Source of the DNA: Planctomycetota bacterium
Lineage (GTDB): Bacteria; Planctomycetota; Phycisphaerae; SM23-33; FEN-1343
Assembly: GCA_012514895.1 (NCBI GenBank)
Contig: JAAYZK010000228.1
Coordinates: 1-48,906 of the forward strand
Length of the DNA stretch: 48,906 nucleotides
Direction of reading: 5' to 3'
A program made the position numbers and the translations under genes. Below the pieces are notes generated by a model. It made no database searches and was not told the DNA's origin. It saw nothing but the letters and a program-made list of their open reading frames with translations. This document shows positions 19,141 through 28,245 of the stretch, in pieces (positions within the stretch are counted from its first letter, which is position 1; each line of letters opens with the position of its first letter).

Positions 19141-21456
19141 ATGAAACGATCGCCCACTTCGACCGCGATGATCCTGGCAGTGGTCCTGGCCGCCTGCGCC
19201 GGCGCGTCGGCGGCGGGGGACGCCTCGCCCGCCGAGGCGGCGGCCGCGGCCGGGGACGAACCGCTCCTCCGGGCCCTCACTGAATCGCCGCTGGTGCTCG
19301 CCCGCGCCGTTCCCGCGCCGTTCTACAAGGGCACGTGGGCCGAACTGCGGCAGACGTTCGACGCCTTCCGGCACGTGCCGTACAAGAACGCGGGCTTCAA
19401 TCACTTCACGCTGCCCTTCCACTGGGAAGATCCCGAGGGCCTGGGCGATCCGAACGAGGCGTGGGCCTTCTCGTTCATGATCAGCCACAACATGGACTGG
19501 GGCGAGGGCTGCTGGTGCGCACGCCACGCGTATTTCGTCTACAAGCGCCACCGGGAGAAGATCGCCCCGCTCGTGAAAGACTACGACCCGCGCCTGGTCG
19601 GCGAACTCACCCGTTTCTGGGACGGCACGCACGCCGTCGGCGGCACGCTGCGGCGGCACGCCGACGGCTACAGCGGCACGCTGATCGTCTACGACCGCGA
19701 CGCGCGGCAGCTCCTGCGGAAAGACTACGCCCGGCCCCGCCCCTTCTTCCAGCTCGCCGGCGACATGACCATCGACGCGCTGGCCCGCATCACGACCGAA
19801 CCGAACGACGCGCTGAAGGCCTTCCTGCGCGACCCGCGGGACATCGAACACGAGTCGATCGTCGAACTGGGCCGAGCGGCCCTGGCGCCGGAGAAGACCC
19901 CCGCGGAGTTCGGCCTGTACGAGTCCATCCTCCAGCGCGACCCGGAATTCACGGAGGTGCGCTACTGGTGGATGAACCAGAACGCCTGGCACTCAGCTGC
20001 CTGGGACCGTTATCTCCAGGAGAAGGCCCGCATCCTGGACACGCGGCTGGTGGCCGGCGCACTGGCCGGCCATGACCGGTTCGCCGCCGCCGAGCAGCAC
20101 GCGCGGTGGCTGGGCGAGACGATCCGCCTGGTGGGTCCGACCCATCCGCTGGCGCTGACCATGCGGATCGAATGGGCGACGGCCGCCAATCAGGTCGACC
20201 CGGCGCTCCTGCCTGCGGCCCTCGAGGCCGCCGGCCGGTTCCCCAACGACCAGGTCCTGCTGAGCGAACTGGCGCAATACTGCGCCAAGGGCAACGACTT
20301 CCCGGCCGATCCCGACCTGTCGATCAGCCTCCGCCTGGCGGCCATCGAAAGCCCTTCGCTGATCGGCTACGATGGCAAGCCTGACCTGTACACAGGAATC
20401 TGCCGGGATGTCCTGTACCTCGGACGGCCGGGCCTGGCGGTGAGCCTCATGGTCCCGACGGCGCAACGGGAGTTGAGAAACCGGGGAGCGAGAGCGACTC
20501 GCGACAGGATGCTGGAGGCCGCCTTCGCCCTGATGGAAGCAGGATACTTCGAGCAGGCCGTCACGTACTACCGCCATGCCTTCAGGAACTACGACTCCCC
20601 TTCGCAATGGCGCATTCAGGCCCTGGTCGAGGGCGCCGTCGCCGCCGCCCATGCGGGCAATCGCCAGGTCGTCGACCAGATCCTGCGCGACCATCGGGAC
20701 GAGCTGGTCGAGGCGAAGCTGCTCGACCTGGTCGAAGCCTATCGCGGCCTGATGGATGGGCGGACGGACCACCCGTTCTTCCGGAAGGAATGGGCCGACC
20801 ACGACACCCAGTGGGGCTACATGCACCAGGTCATCCTGATCCACCAGCGAGCGCTGCTGCTGGCTGACAGGAGCCTGCGGTACCGCGTCAACCACGACAT
20901 GGCAATCCGGCAGTACAGCCGCCTCTTCTGGATCCTTTTCGACGCCTATGACCGTCTGGAGCCCCGGCCGACCTCGGCGTCGTTCTACGTCGGTCTCGAA
21001 TGGCTGCACAGCGACGACCCCTGGGTCCGCCAGGCGGTCGCGGATTTCCGCCGGCGTTCACCGGACGCCCGGCCCTGGACCCCTGAGCAGGTCCGCGAGC
21101 ACCTGGCCGACTACCCGCCCCTGGCACGCCCTTCCCCGGACAAGGCCCGCCAGAAGACGGCGATGACCACCATCATGCGCATGCCGCCCTTCGCCCTCGA
21201 TGCAGCGGTACGGCACCTGGTCGAGACCGGGCAGTTCGCCGAAGCCGAGGCTCTGACGCTTCGCCTGCTTCACCTGGGCGTGGTCTGGGAGGACTACCGC
21301 ATCCGCTCCCACGCCAGGCACCTGTGGCGGCGCGTCCAGCGGGCGCGGGCCGAGGCGAAGCCTCCGGCGCCTCAGCGCAGCGAGATCTTGCAGACGGCGG
21401 CCCCCCCTACCACCAGGCCGCAACCGATCCAGACGGCCGGGGCGGGGGCGATCTGA
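19141..21456 (+). CDS. Large lipoprotein of unknown function
   Basis: A 771-residue protein, not recognised. The N-terminus is a lipoprotein signal: hydrophobic residues 9-18, lipobox LAAC with Cys19. The central region is helical and looks like repeated TPR-type or scaffold helices (several Ala/Leu-rich pairs between about 270 and 650), preceded by an aromatic-rich domain with MDWGEGCWCARHAYFVYKRH (Cys pair). GGGAG precedes the ATG. The last about 28 residues are read in the region antisense to the eamA 3' end and are Pro/Thr-rich, so the native C-terminus may have been lost. Likely outer-membrane or periplasmic. Confidence 0.6.
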   Translation: MKRSPTSTAMILAVVLAACAGASAAGDASPAEAAAAAGDEPLLRALTESPLVLARAVPAPFYKGTWAELRQTFDAFRHVPYKNAGFNHFTLPFHWEDPEGLGDPNEAWAFSFMISHNMDWGEGCWCARHAYFVYKRHREKIAPLVKDYDPRLVGELTRFWDGTHAVGGTLRRHADGYSGTLIVYDRDARQLLRKDYARPRPFFQLAGDMTIDALARITTEPNDALKAFLRDPRDIEHESIVELGRAALAPEKTPAEFGLYESILQRDPEFTEVRYWWMNQNAWHSAAWDRYLQEKARILDTRLVAGALAGHDRFAAAEQHARWLGETIRLVGPTHPLALTMRIEWATAANQVDPALLPAALEAAGRFPNDQVLLSELAQYCAKGNDFPADPDLSISLRLAAIESPSLIGYDGKPDLYTGICRDVLYLGRPGLAVSLMVPTAQRELRNRGARATRDRMLEAAFALMEAGYFEQAVTYYRHAFRNYDSPSQWRIQALVEGAVAAAHAGNRQVVDQILRDHRDELVEAKLLDLVEAYRGLMDGRTDHPFFRKEWADHDTQWGYMHQVILIHQRALLLADRSLRYRVNHDMAIRQYSRLFWILFDAYDRLEPRPTSASFYVGLEWLHSDDPWVRQAVADFRRRSPDARPWTPEQVREHLADYPPLARPSPDKARQKTAMTTIMRMPPFALDAAVRHLVETGQFAEAEALTLRLLHLGVVWEDYRIRSHARHLWRRVQRARAEAKPPAPQRSEILQTAAPPTTRPQPIQTAGAGAI

Positions 21457-22277
21457 AGGACCAGGGCGCTGGTGATCATCGACAGCACGGGGGTGATGTA
21501 GGCGATCGACGCGACGAGGGTGGGGTTTCCGCGGCGCATGGCGGCGTCCCAGAGGATGTACGAGAGCATCGTCGGCCCGACGGCCATGAACGCCAGGGGC
21601 GGCAGAAGGCTCCAGCTCCACTGCGGGGGCCCGTCGCCGAACACGTCGCGCAGGGCGAGCATGAGCCCCCCGCCGACCAGGCTGAACACCGGCAGCGCCC
21701 CGCCGCGGATGTGGCCGGCCCAGCGGCGGATGAGGTTCGAATAGAACGCCCAGGTCACCGCCGCCCCCAGCGCCAGGGCGTACGCGACGCCGTTGCCCCG
21801 CACGTTGGCGACCAGGCCCGCCAGGCTCCACCCGCCCTCGGGCGTCATGGCCGTCACCACCCCGCCCATGGCGGCGGCGGCGCCCAGGGGGAAGGCCCAG
21901 CGGCCGCGGCAGCCCAGCAGGGGGATCGACAGCAGCAGCGTCAACCCCGGCCAGGCGTAGTTGATCACCGACACCTCCAGCACCTGCTGCCGCGTCGTCG
22001 CCAGGCCGATCGCGCCGTAGATGCAGATCTCGTAAGCGATGAAGATCGCCCCGCAGCCCAGCAGGTAGCGCAGGGGCAGGCGCCGCAGATCGCGGCGCTG
22101 CTCGGCGGTGCGGTAGGACCACGCGCAGCCCATCACCCCGGCGACGATGAACAGCAGCCCCCCGGCCGTCATCGATCCCAACGGCTCGGTCAGCAGGCGC
22201 GACACGCCGAAGGTCGACGCCCACAGCACGCACGCTGCCAGACCCGCCAGCGATGCGCCGGCACCGGATCGACTCAT
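21372..22277 (-). CDS. EamA/DMT superfamily exporter (YddG-like)
   Basis: A 301-residue membrane protein with ten hydrophobic helices in two EamA halves. The N-terminus ACVLWASTFGVSRLLTEPLG and the second-half start ALALGAAVTWAFYSNLIRRW are typical, and the protein resembles YddG aromatic amino acid exporters in length and in VINYAWPGLTLLLSIPL. The ATG at 22277 has GGGAGAG upstream; longer frames add no homology. It lies 34 bases downstream of mltA on the same strand, so both may be cotranscribed. Its 3' end overlaps the convergent lipoprotein gene by 85 bases. Confidence 0.8.
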   Translation of the reverse strand: MSRSGAGASLAGLAACVLWASTFGVSRLLTEPLGSMTAGGLLFIVAGVMGCAWSYRTAEQRRDLRRLPLRYLLGCGAIFIAYEICIYGAIGLATTRQQVLEVSVINYAWPGLTLLLSIPLLGCRGRWAFPLGAAAAMGGVVTAMTPEGGWSLAGLVANVRGNGVAYALALGAAVTWAFYSNLIRRWAGHIRGGALPVFSLVGGGLMLALRDVFGDGPPQWSWSLLPPLAFMAVGPTMLSYILWDAAMRRGNPTLVASIAYITPVLSMITSALVLQIAPAPAVWIGCGLVVGGAAVCKISLR

Positions 22278-22311
22278 ACGGAGCTCTCCCAGGAACGGCA
22301 GGCTGCCCTTC

Positions 22312-23523
22312 TCACCGTGCGGGCATGTATTCCGGCTTGAGGAACAGGTAGTACAGCCGTCCTTCGGTCTGCGTCCGGCCGGCCCGCTGGCCGGCCTCGT
22401 CGCCGACGCCCATGTAGATGTCGCAGCGGCCCGGGGCGCGGATCGCCCCGCCGGCGTCCTGGTCGAGGGCGAAGCCGTCGTACGGCAGCGGGACGATCCG
22501 CCCGCCAACGGCCGTCGGCAGCGACGCCTGGAAGAACGCCAGGCACGCCCGGGGGTAGACCGCCTTGTCGGTGGCGATCGTCCGCATCGGCGTGACCGGC
22601 TCGTTGAGGCTCCCGCGGGGGGCGCCGTCGGAGGGCTCGAAGAAGATGAACCGCGGGTTGCGGTCGACGTACACGTTGATCTGGCCGGGGTGACGGCGGA
22701 AGTACTCGATCATCGCCGCCAGGGACATCCGCTCGGCGTCGATCCGCCCGTCGTCGACGAGGGCCTTGGCGATGCTCTTGTAAGGCTGGCCGTTCGAGGC
22801 GGCGTAGCCGACGGTCATCCCCGACCCGTCCGGCAGCCTCAGGCGGGCCGAGCCCTGGACGTGGGCGATGTAGGCCTCGAACGGATCGGCCAGCCACACC
22901 AGCTCGCGCCCGACCAGCAGGCCCGAGCCGCCCAGGTCCGCCCGCGCGGGGACCTCCACGATCTGCCCGCCGACCAGGCGGATGCCGAGGATCTCCCCGT
23001 CGGGGCCCTTCACCAGCCCGTCGGGCGGGCGGTAGAGGGGATAGCGGAACCGGTCGGTGCGTTCCAGCGAGGCCTCGAAGATGGGCGTGTAGTAGCCGGT
23101 GAACAGCACCGCGCCGCGCCCGTTCCAGCCGACGGAGGTGTAGACCTCGAACTTCCGCCGCAACTCGGCGTTGAGCTGCTCGCCGGTCAGCCCCGCCGCC
23201 AGCAATTCATCCATCGCCTTCAGCGACGCGACGGCCCGGGCGTGGGTGATCGTCCCGTAGGGGAAGTGCTGCTGCGAGGACGGCTTGGCCAGGTAGTTCA
23301 GGCTGCGGGCGACGGCGTCGCGCAGCCCCTGGGACTGGGCCGCCCGCGAGAAATCCGGGATCGCCGCCGAATCGGTCACCCGACGCAGCGCCAGACTGCC
23401 GGGCGGCAACGGCCGATCGTAGTCCGGCCCCGGCCCGATCGGCCCCGAGGGCTGCGGCGCGCACCCGCCGACCAGCGCTGCGCCCATCACTCCTGCCGCC
23501 AACCACCAGCGTACCTTCGCCAT
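22312..23523 (-). CDS. mltA: Membrane-bound lytic transglycosylase A
   Basis: A 403-residue lipoprotein. Signal and lipobox: LVGGC around residue 22. The MltA domain includes FTGYYTPIFEASL and the 3D domain near the C-terminus, YDGFALDQDAGGAIRAPGR, with the catalytic Asp in DAGG..DIY. It cleaves peptidoglycan to 1,6-anhydromuropeptides in the periplasm. The ATG at 23523 was chosen because the earlier frame lacks a signal. Planctomycetota do have peptidoglycan. Typical length. Confidence 0.87.
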   Translation of the reverse strand: MAKVRWWLAAGVMGAALVGGCAPQPSGPIGPGPDYDRPLPPGSLALRRVTDSAAIPDFSRAAQSQGLRDAVARSLNYLAKPSSQQHFPYGTITHARAVASLKAMDELLAAGLTGEQLNAELRRKFEVYTSVGWNGRGAVLFTGYYTPIFEASLERTDRFRYPLYRPPDGLVKGPDGEILGIRLVGGQIVEVPARADLGGSGLLVGRELVWLADPFEAYIAHVQGSARLRLPDGSGMTVGYAASNGQPYKSIAKALVDDGRIDAERMSLAAMIEYFRRHPGQINVYVDRNPRFIFFEPSDGAPRGSLNEPVTPMRTIATDKAVYPRACLAFFQASLPTAVGGRIVPLPYDGFALDQDAGGAIRAPGRCDIYMGVGDEAGQRAGRTQTEGRLYYLFLKPEYMPAR

Positions 23524-23765
23524 CCGTGCACTCCTTCCCGGGTTTCCCGTCCCGCGGGGACCGATTATGCCGCCCCGGCCGCCGCAAGGCAAGGAAACGG
23601 AAGCCGGCGGTACGGCAACGACGTCCGACCGATCCGACTCGTCCGACCGCCCTTGCCCACATAACCCTTGTTCACCGCACAGGAAAGACCTATGATCCCC
23701 TCCAAGGCGGTGTCATGAACCATGGGGCCGGCGGCGTCCAGCCGCCCATGTATGAGGATCGATCG

Positions 23766-24722
23766 ATGAGCCAGGCCGTACCTCCCCCTGTCCCGGGGCC
23801 GTTGCCGGTGGTCGTCCCTGTCATTCCCCGGGGTCCGTACGAGTTGACCGTCTCCACGCCGTGCCTGGCGTGCGGTTACGACCTGCACGGGCTGCGGACG
23901 GACAGCCGCTGCCCGGAGTGCGGCACGCCGATCGGCCGCAGCGTCCACGGGAGCATTCTGCGGTTCGCCGAGCCGCGATACGTTCGGAAGCTGGCCAGGG
24001 GCGTGGTGTGGATCCTCTGGGGCATCTTGACCACCATCGTGGGCGCCATCGCTGCAGGGGTGCTGGCTGTGGCGGGAGGGCTGTCGACGAGGGCGATGCT
24101 GCTGATCGCCATGGGGGGCAACCTGGTCGGCGTCTACGGCACCTGGCTGGCGACGACGCCCGACCCGGGCCGGCTGGATGAGGATTGGCAGATGACCGCC
24201 CGGAAGGTCGTCCGATTCGCCGTAGTCACGGGTCTGGTTCATTACCTGTTGCTGCTGATGATCAGCGGCCGGCTGTGGCGGCCCGGTTCCCATGGAGCGG
24301 CACTCATGATCAGTGCGGCAGGCTTCGTTGCGCTTACCATCGGCTTCATCGGCACCATCGCCCAGTTCGCTTACTTCCGCAGCATCGCCCTGCGGGTCCC
24401 GTCTGAGCCGTTGGCTGCCCGAACGCGGATGGTCATGTGGGGGTTCGGCATCGGCTACGGGATCAAGGTCGTCATCCTGGACAATGCCCTTCCATTGGTG
24501 TCGGTCCTGACCGGTCGGGCCCCTTCGCCCGGCGCGGGCAATCTGCTCCTTGAGGGCACAGGGTTCCTGGCCGCCCTTGCGATGCTCGTCTTCGGCATCT
24601 GGTGGCTGATCCTGCTGCTCCGCTACCGTCGTCGCCTCATCGAATGCGCCCAGGCCGCCGAGGCGACCTGGGCGTCGCAGACGGTGTCGGCGGCGATGGG
24701 GCCATCCGGGATTGAGGGGTGA
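23766..24722 (+). CDS. Zinc-knuckle membrane protein, tandem paralog 1
   Basis: A 318-residue protein, first of four tandem paralogs. After a Pro-rich stretch, Cys33-x2-Cys36 in CLACGYDLHGL and Cys49-x2-Cys52 in CPECGTPI form a rubredoxin-like zinc knuckle. Six hydrophobic helices follow (about residues 75-300), and the C-terminus ends in a helix with CAQAAEATWASQ. The family is common in Planctomycetota; function is unknown. The start at 23766 is chosen because GATCGATGAGCCAGGCCG is repeated exactly at the start of paralog 2. Cytoplasmic knuckle and membrane helices suggest a membrane-anchored binding or scaffolding role. Confidence 0.7.
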   Translation: MSQAVPPPVPGPLPVVVPVIPRGPYELTVSTPCLACGYDLHGLRTDSRCPECGTPIGRSVHGSILRFAEPRYVRKLARGVVWILWGILTTIVGAIAAGVLAVAGGLSTRAMLLIAMGGNLVGVYGTWLATTPDPGRLDEDWQMTARKVVRFAVVTGLVHYLLLLMISGRLWRPGSHGAALMISAAGFVALTIGFIGTIAQFAYFRSIALRVPSEPLAARTRMVMWGFGIGYGIKVVILDNALPLVSVLTGRAPSPGAGNLLLEGTGFLAALAMLVFGIWWLILLLRYRRRLIECAQAAEATWASQTVSAAMGPSGIEG

Positions 24723-24725
24723 TCG

Positions 24726-25685
24726 ATGAGCCAGGCCGCACCTCCCCCCCTGCCGGCCTCCGGGCGGGCGCCTGCCGCCGCGGGGGCGCCGTACGAGCTG
24801 CCCGCCGAGCTGCCCTGCGTGTCGTGCGGCTACACGCTGCGGGGACTGATGACCGACGGGCGCTGCCCGGAGTGCGGCACGGACCTGGCCGCGAGCCTCG
24901 ACCCGCGGCTGCTGCGGTTCGCCCCGCCGGCGTACGTCCGCACACTGGCGATGGGCCTGCTGGTGATCTTCGGCGGCGGATCGCTGTGCTTCATCGCCAC
25001 ACTCGTGCTCACCATCCTCGTCCAGACGCTGGCCGAAGGCCCCAGGGAGCAAGGCCTCGGGATCGCCACGATGGTATCGGGCTTGGTGGCAACGTGCCTG
25101 ATGGGGATCCTCGGCACCTGGCTGCTCACCACGCCCGATCCCGAATCCTGGGACGAACCCCTGCTGTCGGCCCGCCGCACGACCCGCGTGGTCGTCCCGC
25201 TGCTGCTGGGCTATCTCCTGCTGGCCCTGCTGACGGTGGCGGCCGACCGCGCCCCCTACGCTGACGACGACCTGCTCCCCGCCGAGGTCGTCGCCCTGGC
25301 GGCCGTGGTGGGTCTGCTGGCCGCACTGGCCTACCTCCGCGGCCTGGTCGGCCGCGTCCCCGACGGCCGCCTGAAGCGCGACCTGGGCATCACCTTCTGC
25401 GGCGTCGCCCTGGCCCCCGTCATGGTGATGATCCTCGCCGCCGTCGACGACAGCCACCCCCGCACGCCCCGCGACGCCAACCTTCTGAGCATCATCCGGA
25501 TCGTCGCCACGCTGTGGCCCGTCGTCTTCGGCCTCAGCAGCCTCTCGGTCATGCTCCGCTCCCGCCTCCGCTTCCGCGACAGTGCCAAGCTCGCCCGCGC
25601 GAACTGGGACGCGGGCGTCAGGGTCGTCGGCGGCCGCGTCGTGGTCGAGGCGGCCCACCAGGGCGGACACGATGAGCACGACTGA
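24726..25685 (+). CDS. Zinc-knuckle membrane protein, tandem paralog 2
   Basis: A 319-residue paralog with Cys31-x2-Cys34 (CVSCGYTLRGL) and Cys47-x2-Cys50 (CPECGTDL). Six hydrophobic helices follow, and the tail includes ARANWDAGVRVVGG. The start lies 3 bases after paralog 1's stop and is preceded by GAGGGG. The 5' end is nearly identical to paralog 1 at the DNA level, so this pair is a recent tandem duplication. It overlaps paralog 3 by 14 bases. Function unknown. Confidence 0.7.
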   Translation: MSQAAPPPLPASGRAPAAAGAPYELPAELPCVSCGYTLRGLMTDGRCPECGTDLAASLDPRLLRFAPPAYVRTLAMGLLVIFGGGSLCFIATLVLTILVQTLAEGPREQGLGIATMVSGLVATCLMGILGTWLLTTPDPESWDEPLLSARRTTRVVVPLLLGYLLLALLTVAADRAPYADDDLLPAEVVALAAVVGLLAALAYLRGLVGRVPDGRLKRDLGITFCGVALAPVMVMILAAVDDSHPRTPRDANLLSIIRIVATLWPVVFGLSSLSVMLRSRLRFRDSAKLARANWDAGVRVVGGRVVVEAAHQGGHDEHD

Positions 25686-26607
25686 CCCGGCCGCACGCGC
25701 CCTGCGCGAATGTGCGAAGGCGGCCGACGGCCTGACGGGCCGACCGTACGAGATCTCCATCGACCTGCCCTGTATCGCGTGCGGGTACAATCTCCGCGGA
25801 CTGACCAGTGACGGGCGGTGCCCGGAGTGCGGGGCGGCGATCGACGGGAGCCTCGATCCGCGGCTGCTGTGGTTCGCCCCGCCGGCGTACGTCCGAACGC
25901 TGGCGTTGGGGCTGTCGCTGATCTTCTGGGGCCTTTACGCCTGTGCGTTCGCGGCGATGGGCGTATCGGCGATGTTCGAGGTTGTTCTCGGCGCCGATCT
26001 GGCCGGTCCGGCGATCATCTGCGGGGCCACCCTGGGCCTGATCACGATGATCGGCATGTGGCTGTTCACCACGCCCTGCCCCCCTCGCCAGGGCGTAGCG
26101 CCGCCTTCGGCGCGCCGGGCGACCCGCGTACTCGTTCTGGCCGCCCTGGCGTACGCCGTGGCTCTCCTGGCGGCGCGCCTGGTCGAGGCCCGCCTGCCCG
26201 GCGGGATGATCCACGTCATCGTCGCCGGCAGCCTGGCGACGGTCGCGGCCCTGATCGAACTGGCCTACGTCGGACAACTGGCGCGGCGGACCGGCCACAG
26301 GAGGACGATCCGCCAGACCGACATGGTCTTCTGGACCATCCTGGCGTGCGGCGTCACGTTCGGCACCGGCCTGGCCCTCGGCGCGACGGGAGCCGCCCCG
26401 TCCCTGGTCCACTGCCTCCCCATCCGGGTGGTCTGGGTCACCGCCGGGGCGACCCTCGCGATCGCGGCCGCCGCCTGGGGCCCCATCCAGCACGACTGCC
26501 GGCAACTCCTCCTGGCGTGCGTTGCCGCCGCCGAAGCGAACTGGGCCGCGGGGATGCGGGTCATCAATGGCCAGGTGAGACCCACCGGAGATCCGCGCGA
26601 TGAGTGA
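25672..26607 (+). CDS. Zinc-knuckle membrane protein, tandem paralog 3
   Basis: A 311-residue paralog with Cys34-x2-Cys37 (CIACGYNLRGL) and Cys50-x2-Cys53 (CPECGAAI). The first helix region FAPPAYVRTLALGLSLIFWG is almost the same as paralog 2. C-terminus: AAAEANWAAGMRVINGQV. Overlap of 14 bases with paralog 2 and 8 with paralog 4 implies one transcript and coupled translation. Membrane protein of unknown role. Confidence 0.7.
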   Translation: MSTTDPAARALRECAKAADGLTGRPYEISIDLPCIACGYNLRGLTSDGRCPECGAAIDGSLDPRLLWFAPPAYVRTLALGLSLIFWGLYACAFAAMGVSAMFEVVLGADLAGPAIICGATLGLITMIGMWLFTTPCPPRQGVAPPSARRATRVLVLAALAYAVALLAARLVEARLPGGMIHVIVAGSLATVAALIELAYVGQLARRTGHRRTIRQTDMVFWTILACGVTFGTGLALGATGAAPSLVHCLPIRVVWVTAGATLAIAAAAWGPIQHDCRQLLLACVAAAEANWAAGMRVINGQVRPTGDPRDE

Positions 26608-27487
26608 CTTCGCCCCATTGACGACGCCGCCCGAAAGGTCCGATGAACGGCAGCCGTCGGTTCCCTGCATCGCGTGCGGCTACGACCTGCGGGGGCTCGC
26701 GCCCAACGATGTCTGCCCCGAGTGCGGCACGCCGGTGAGGGACAGTCTGGAAGGCGATTTCCTGCCGACCGCTCCGCCTCGGTACGTCCGCAGGCTGGCG
26801 CGCGGGGCGATTCTGATGCTCTGCGGCACGCTGCTGACGCTGGCGGGCATCCTGCTGGCCGTGGGCGCCCTGGTGGCCTATGCGAACCTGGGGATCCGTC
26901 TTCCTGCTGTGCCGTGGATCGCCGCACTGAGTGCCCTGGCAGGGTGCCTGAGCGACCTGTGCGGTGCGTGGCTCATCGGTTCGCGCGATCCACGGCATCT
27001 CTGGCGAGACGGCGTCTTTCCCCTTCGCCGCGTCGTGCGAGGCACAGCTCTGCTCGCACCGGCGCTGGAGGCCTGGCTGGCTCTTGGCGCCATGGCACAC
27101 CCCGTGGGAGGCAGGGCCCTTGCGTCGGCGCCCGGGCCTCTGCTCCCGATCCTGGTGCTGCTCATCCTCGTCTGGCTGGTCGGTCAGTTCGCCAGGCTGG
27201 CCTGGTGTCGGCGACTGGCCATGCGGATCCCCGACGAGGCGCTGGCCCGGCAAACCCGCCGTGTTTTCCGGAAACTGGGGCTTGTCTACGCGATGGTCCC
27301 GCTCCTGATGATCTTCCAGCACGCGGCGTCGCGCCCGCCCGCGGGTCTTTCCTTCCTCTCTATCGCCGGCCTGGCATTCGTTCACGTCTCGAAGGTTGTC
27401 TTCGGCGTCGCGTGGCTGCTTCCGCTGTTGGGCTATTGCCGGCGGTTCGCCCAATGCGCCACCGCCGCACAGCAGAGGCGGCCATGA
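26600..27487 (+). CDS. Zinc-knuckle membrane protein, tandem paralog 4
   Basis: A 295-residue, more diverged paralog with Cys23-x2-Cys26 (CIACGYDLRGL) and Cys39-x2-Cys42 (CPECGTPV). It keeps the APPRYVRRLARG motif before the first helix and six hydrophobic segments. The shorter N-terminus and altered C-terminus (CRRFAQCATAAQQRR) separate it from the other three. It overlaps paralog 3 by 8 bases. Confidence 0.7.
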   Translation: MSDFAPLTTPPERSDERQPSVPCIACGYDLRGLAPNDVCPECGTPVRDSLEGDFLPTAPPRYVRRLARGAILMLCGTLLTLAGILLAVGALVAYANLGIRLPAVPWIAALSALAGCLSDLCGAWLIGSRDPRHLWRDGVFPLRRVVRGTALLAPALEAWLALGAMAHPVGGRALASAPGPLLPILVLLILVWLVGQFARLAWCRRLAMRIPDEALARQTRRVFRKLGLVYAMVPLLMIFQHAASRPPAGLSFLSIAGLAFVHVSKVVFGVAWLLPLLGYCRRFAQCATAAQQRRP

Positions 27488-27600
27488 CCGAGCAGGCTCC
27501 CCCGACGCCGCCGGCGCCGCACGAACTTCGCGGCCCCAGCCCCTGCCTGGGCTGCGGCGGACTGACGGCCTACTCGACGGCCGCGCCGTGGCTGGAGTAG
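27484..27600 (+). pseudogene. Truncated fifth zinc-knuckle paralog
   Basis: A 38-codon frame starting with ATG at 27484 in the last codons of paralog 4 reads APHELRGPSPCLGCGG, matching the pre-knuckle and first Cys pair of the paralogs (PYELPAELPCVSCGY). After about codon 26 (27561) the homology ends at once and the frame runs through the antisense of the next gene's 3' end to a stop at 27598-27600. It is the stump of a fifth copy cut by a rearrangement whose other side is the minus-strand lipoprotein gene. Confidence 0.65.
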
Positions 27601-28034
27601 ATGAAGGTGCGGCGGAAGTCGCGGTGGATGGCCGGGCCGAAGCCCCGCAGGCCGCCGGAGTGGTCGTGGCCGCCCTGGCGGTCGAGGTAGAACAGGCCGT
27701 AGTGGATGAGCCGCCCGTAATCGACGGTGCCCGCGGAAGACTCGACGATCGCGCGGCGGTTGAGACTGACGCCGGCGACCTCGTCGCGGCCGTAGAGGTT
27801 GGCGGCGGCCAGGTCCTCGGGGCCCAACAGCCCCGTCGGCTCGCGGTCGGCCTGGAAGTCCAGCAGCGTGTCGAGGTTGTAGACCAGCAGCACCTTCGGC
27901 TCGGCGGCACAGCCGCCCAGCAGGCACGAGGCGATCACCCAGAAGATGTAACGCAGACGAAGACCCGCGCTGGGCGGCGGGGGTGAGGCGGTCGTCCCGA
28001 AGATGAATCGCCGCAACGCGCTCACGCCGTTCAC
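27570..28034 (-). CDS. Small lipoprotein of unknown function
   Basis: A 154-residue predicted lipoprotein with lipobox LLGGC after the hydrophobic stretch YIFWVIASC. Not recognised. The mature part reads PKVLLVYNLDTLLDFQADRE and LIHYGLFYLDRQGGHDHSGG, with several His and Asp residues in the last third. The GTG at 28034 is preferred because a good promoter lies at 28097-28125, which excludes the longer TTG-initiated frame; GTG at 28025 is an alternative. Its stop lies inside the truncated paralog frame, with which it converges. Confidence 0.5.
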   Translation of the reverse strand: MNGVSALRRFIFGTTASPPPPSAGLRLRYIFWVIASCLLGGCAAEPKVLLVYNLDTLLDFQADREPTGLLGPEDLAAANLYGRDEVAGVSLNRRAIVESSAGTVDYGRLIHYGLFYLDRQGGHDHSGGLRGFGPAIHRDFRRTFIYSSHGAAVE

Positions 28035-28096
28035 ATCCACGGCGGCGGCCTCCGTGACGCCGGGCCGGAACCGGCCAGCTCCCTGGTCCTGTCTCC

Positions 28097-28125
28097 ATTG
28101 TAGGGCCGATCGCAACTCCTGTGAA
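28097..28125 (-). promoter_or_regulatory. Promoter of the small lipoprotein gene
   Basis: On the minus strand TTCACA (28120-28125), 17-base spacer, TACAAT (28097-28102). This excludes starts upstream of about 28090. Confidence 0.5.
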
Positions 28126-28245
28126 GGGCATAAAAAACGGGCTGGGGACTGAACGCGCCGCCGTCATGCCTCCAGCCGGCCTCCCACCGGGTTGCCCCGG
28201 TGGGCCCGGACGCCGTATGATGGACCGACGCTCACAGGAGGCGCC

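Noticed and set aside
23565-25790. Long minus-strand open frame (741 codons) opposite the zinc-knuckle genes
   Set aside because: Composition is Gln/His/Gly/Asp/Arg-rich as expected of the complement of high-GC coding DNA; the plus strand encodes clear paralogs.
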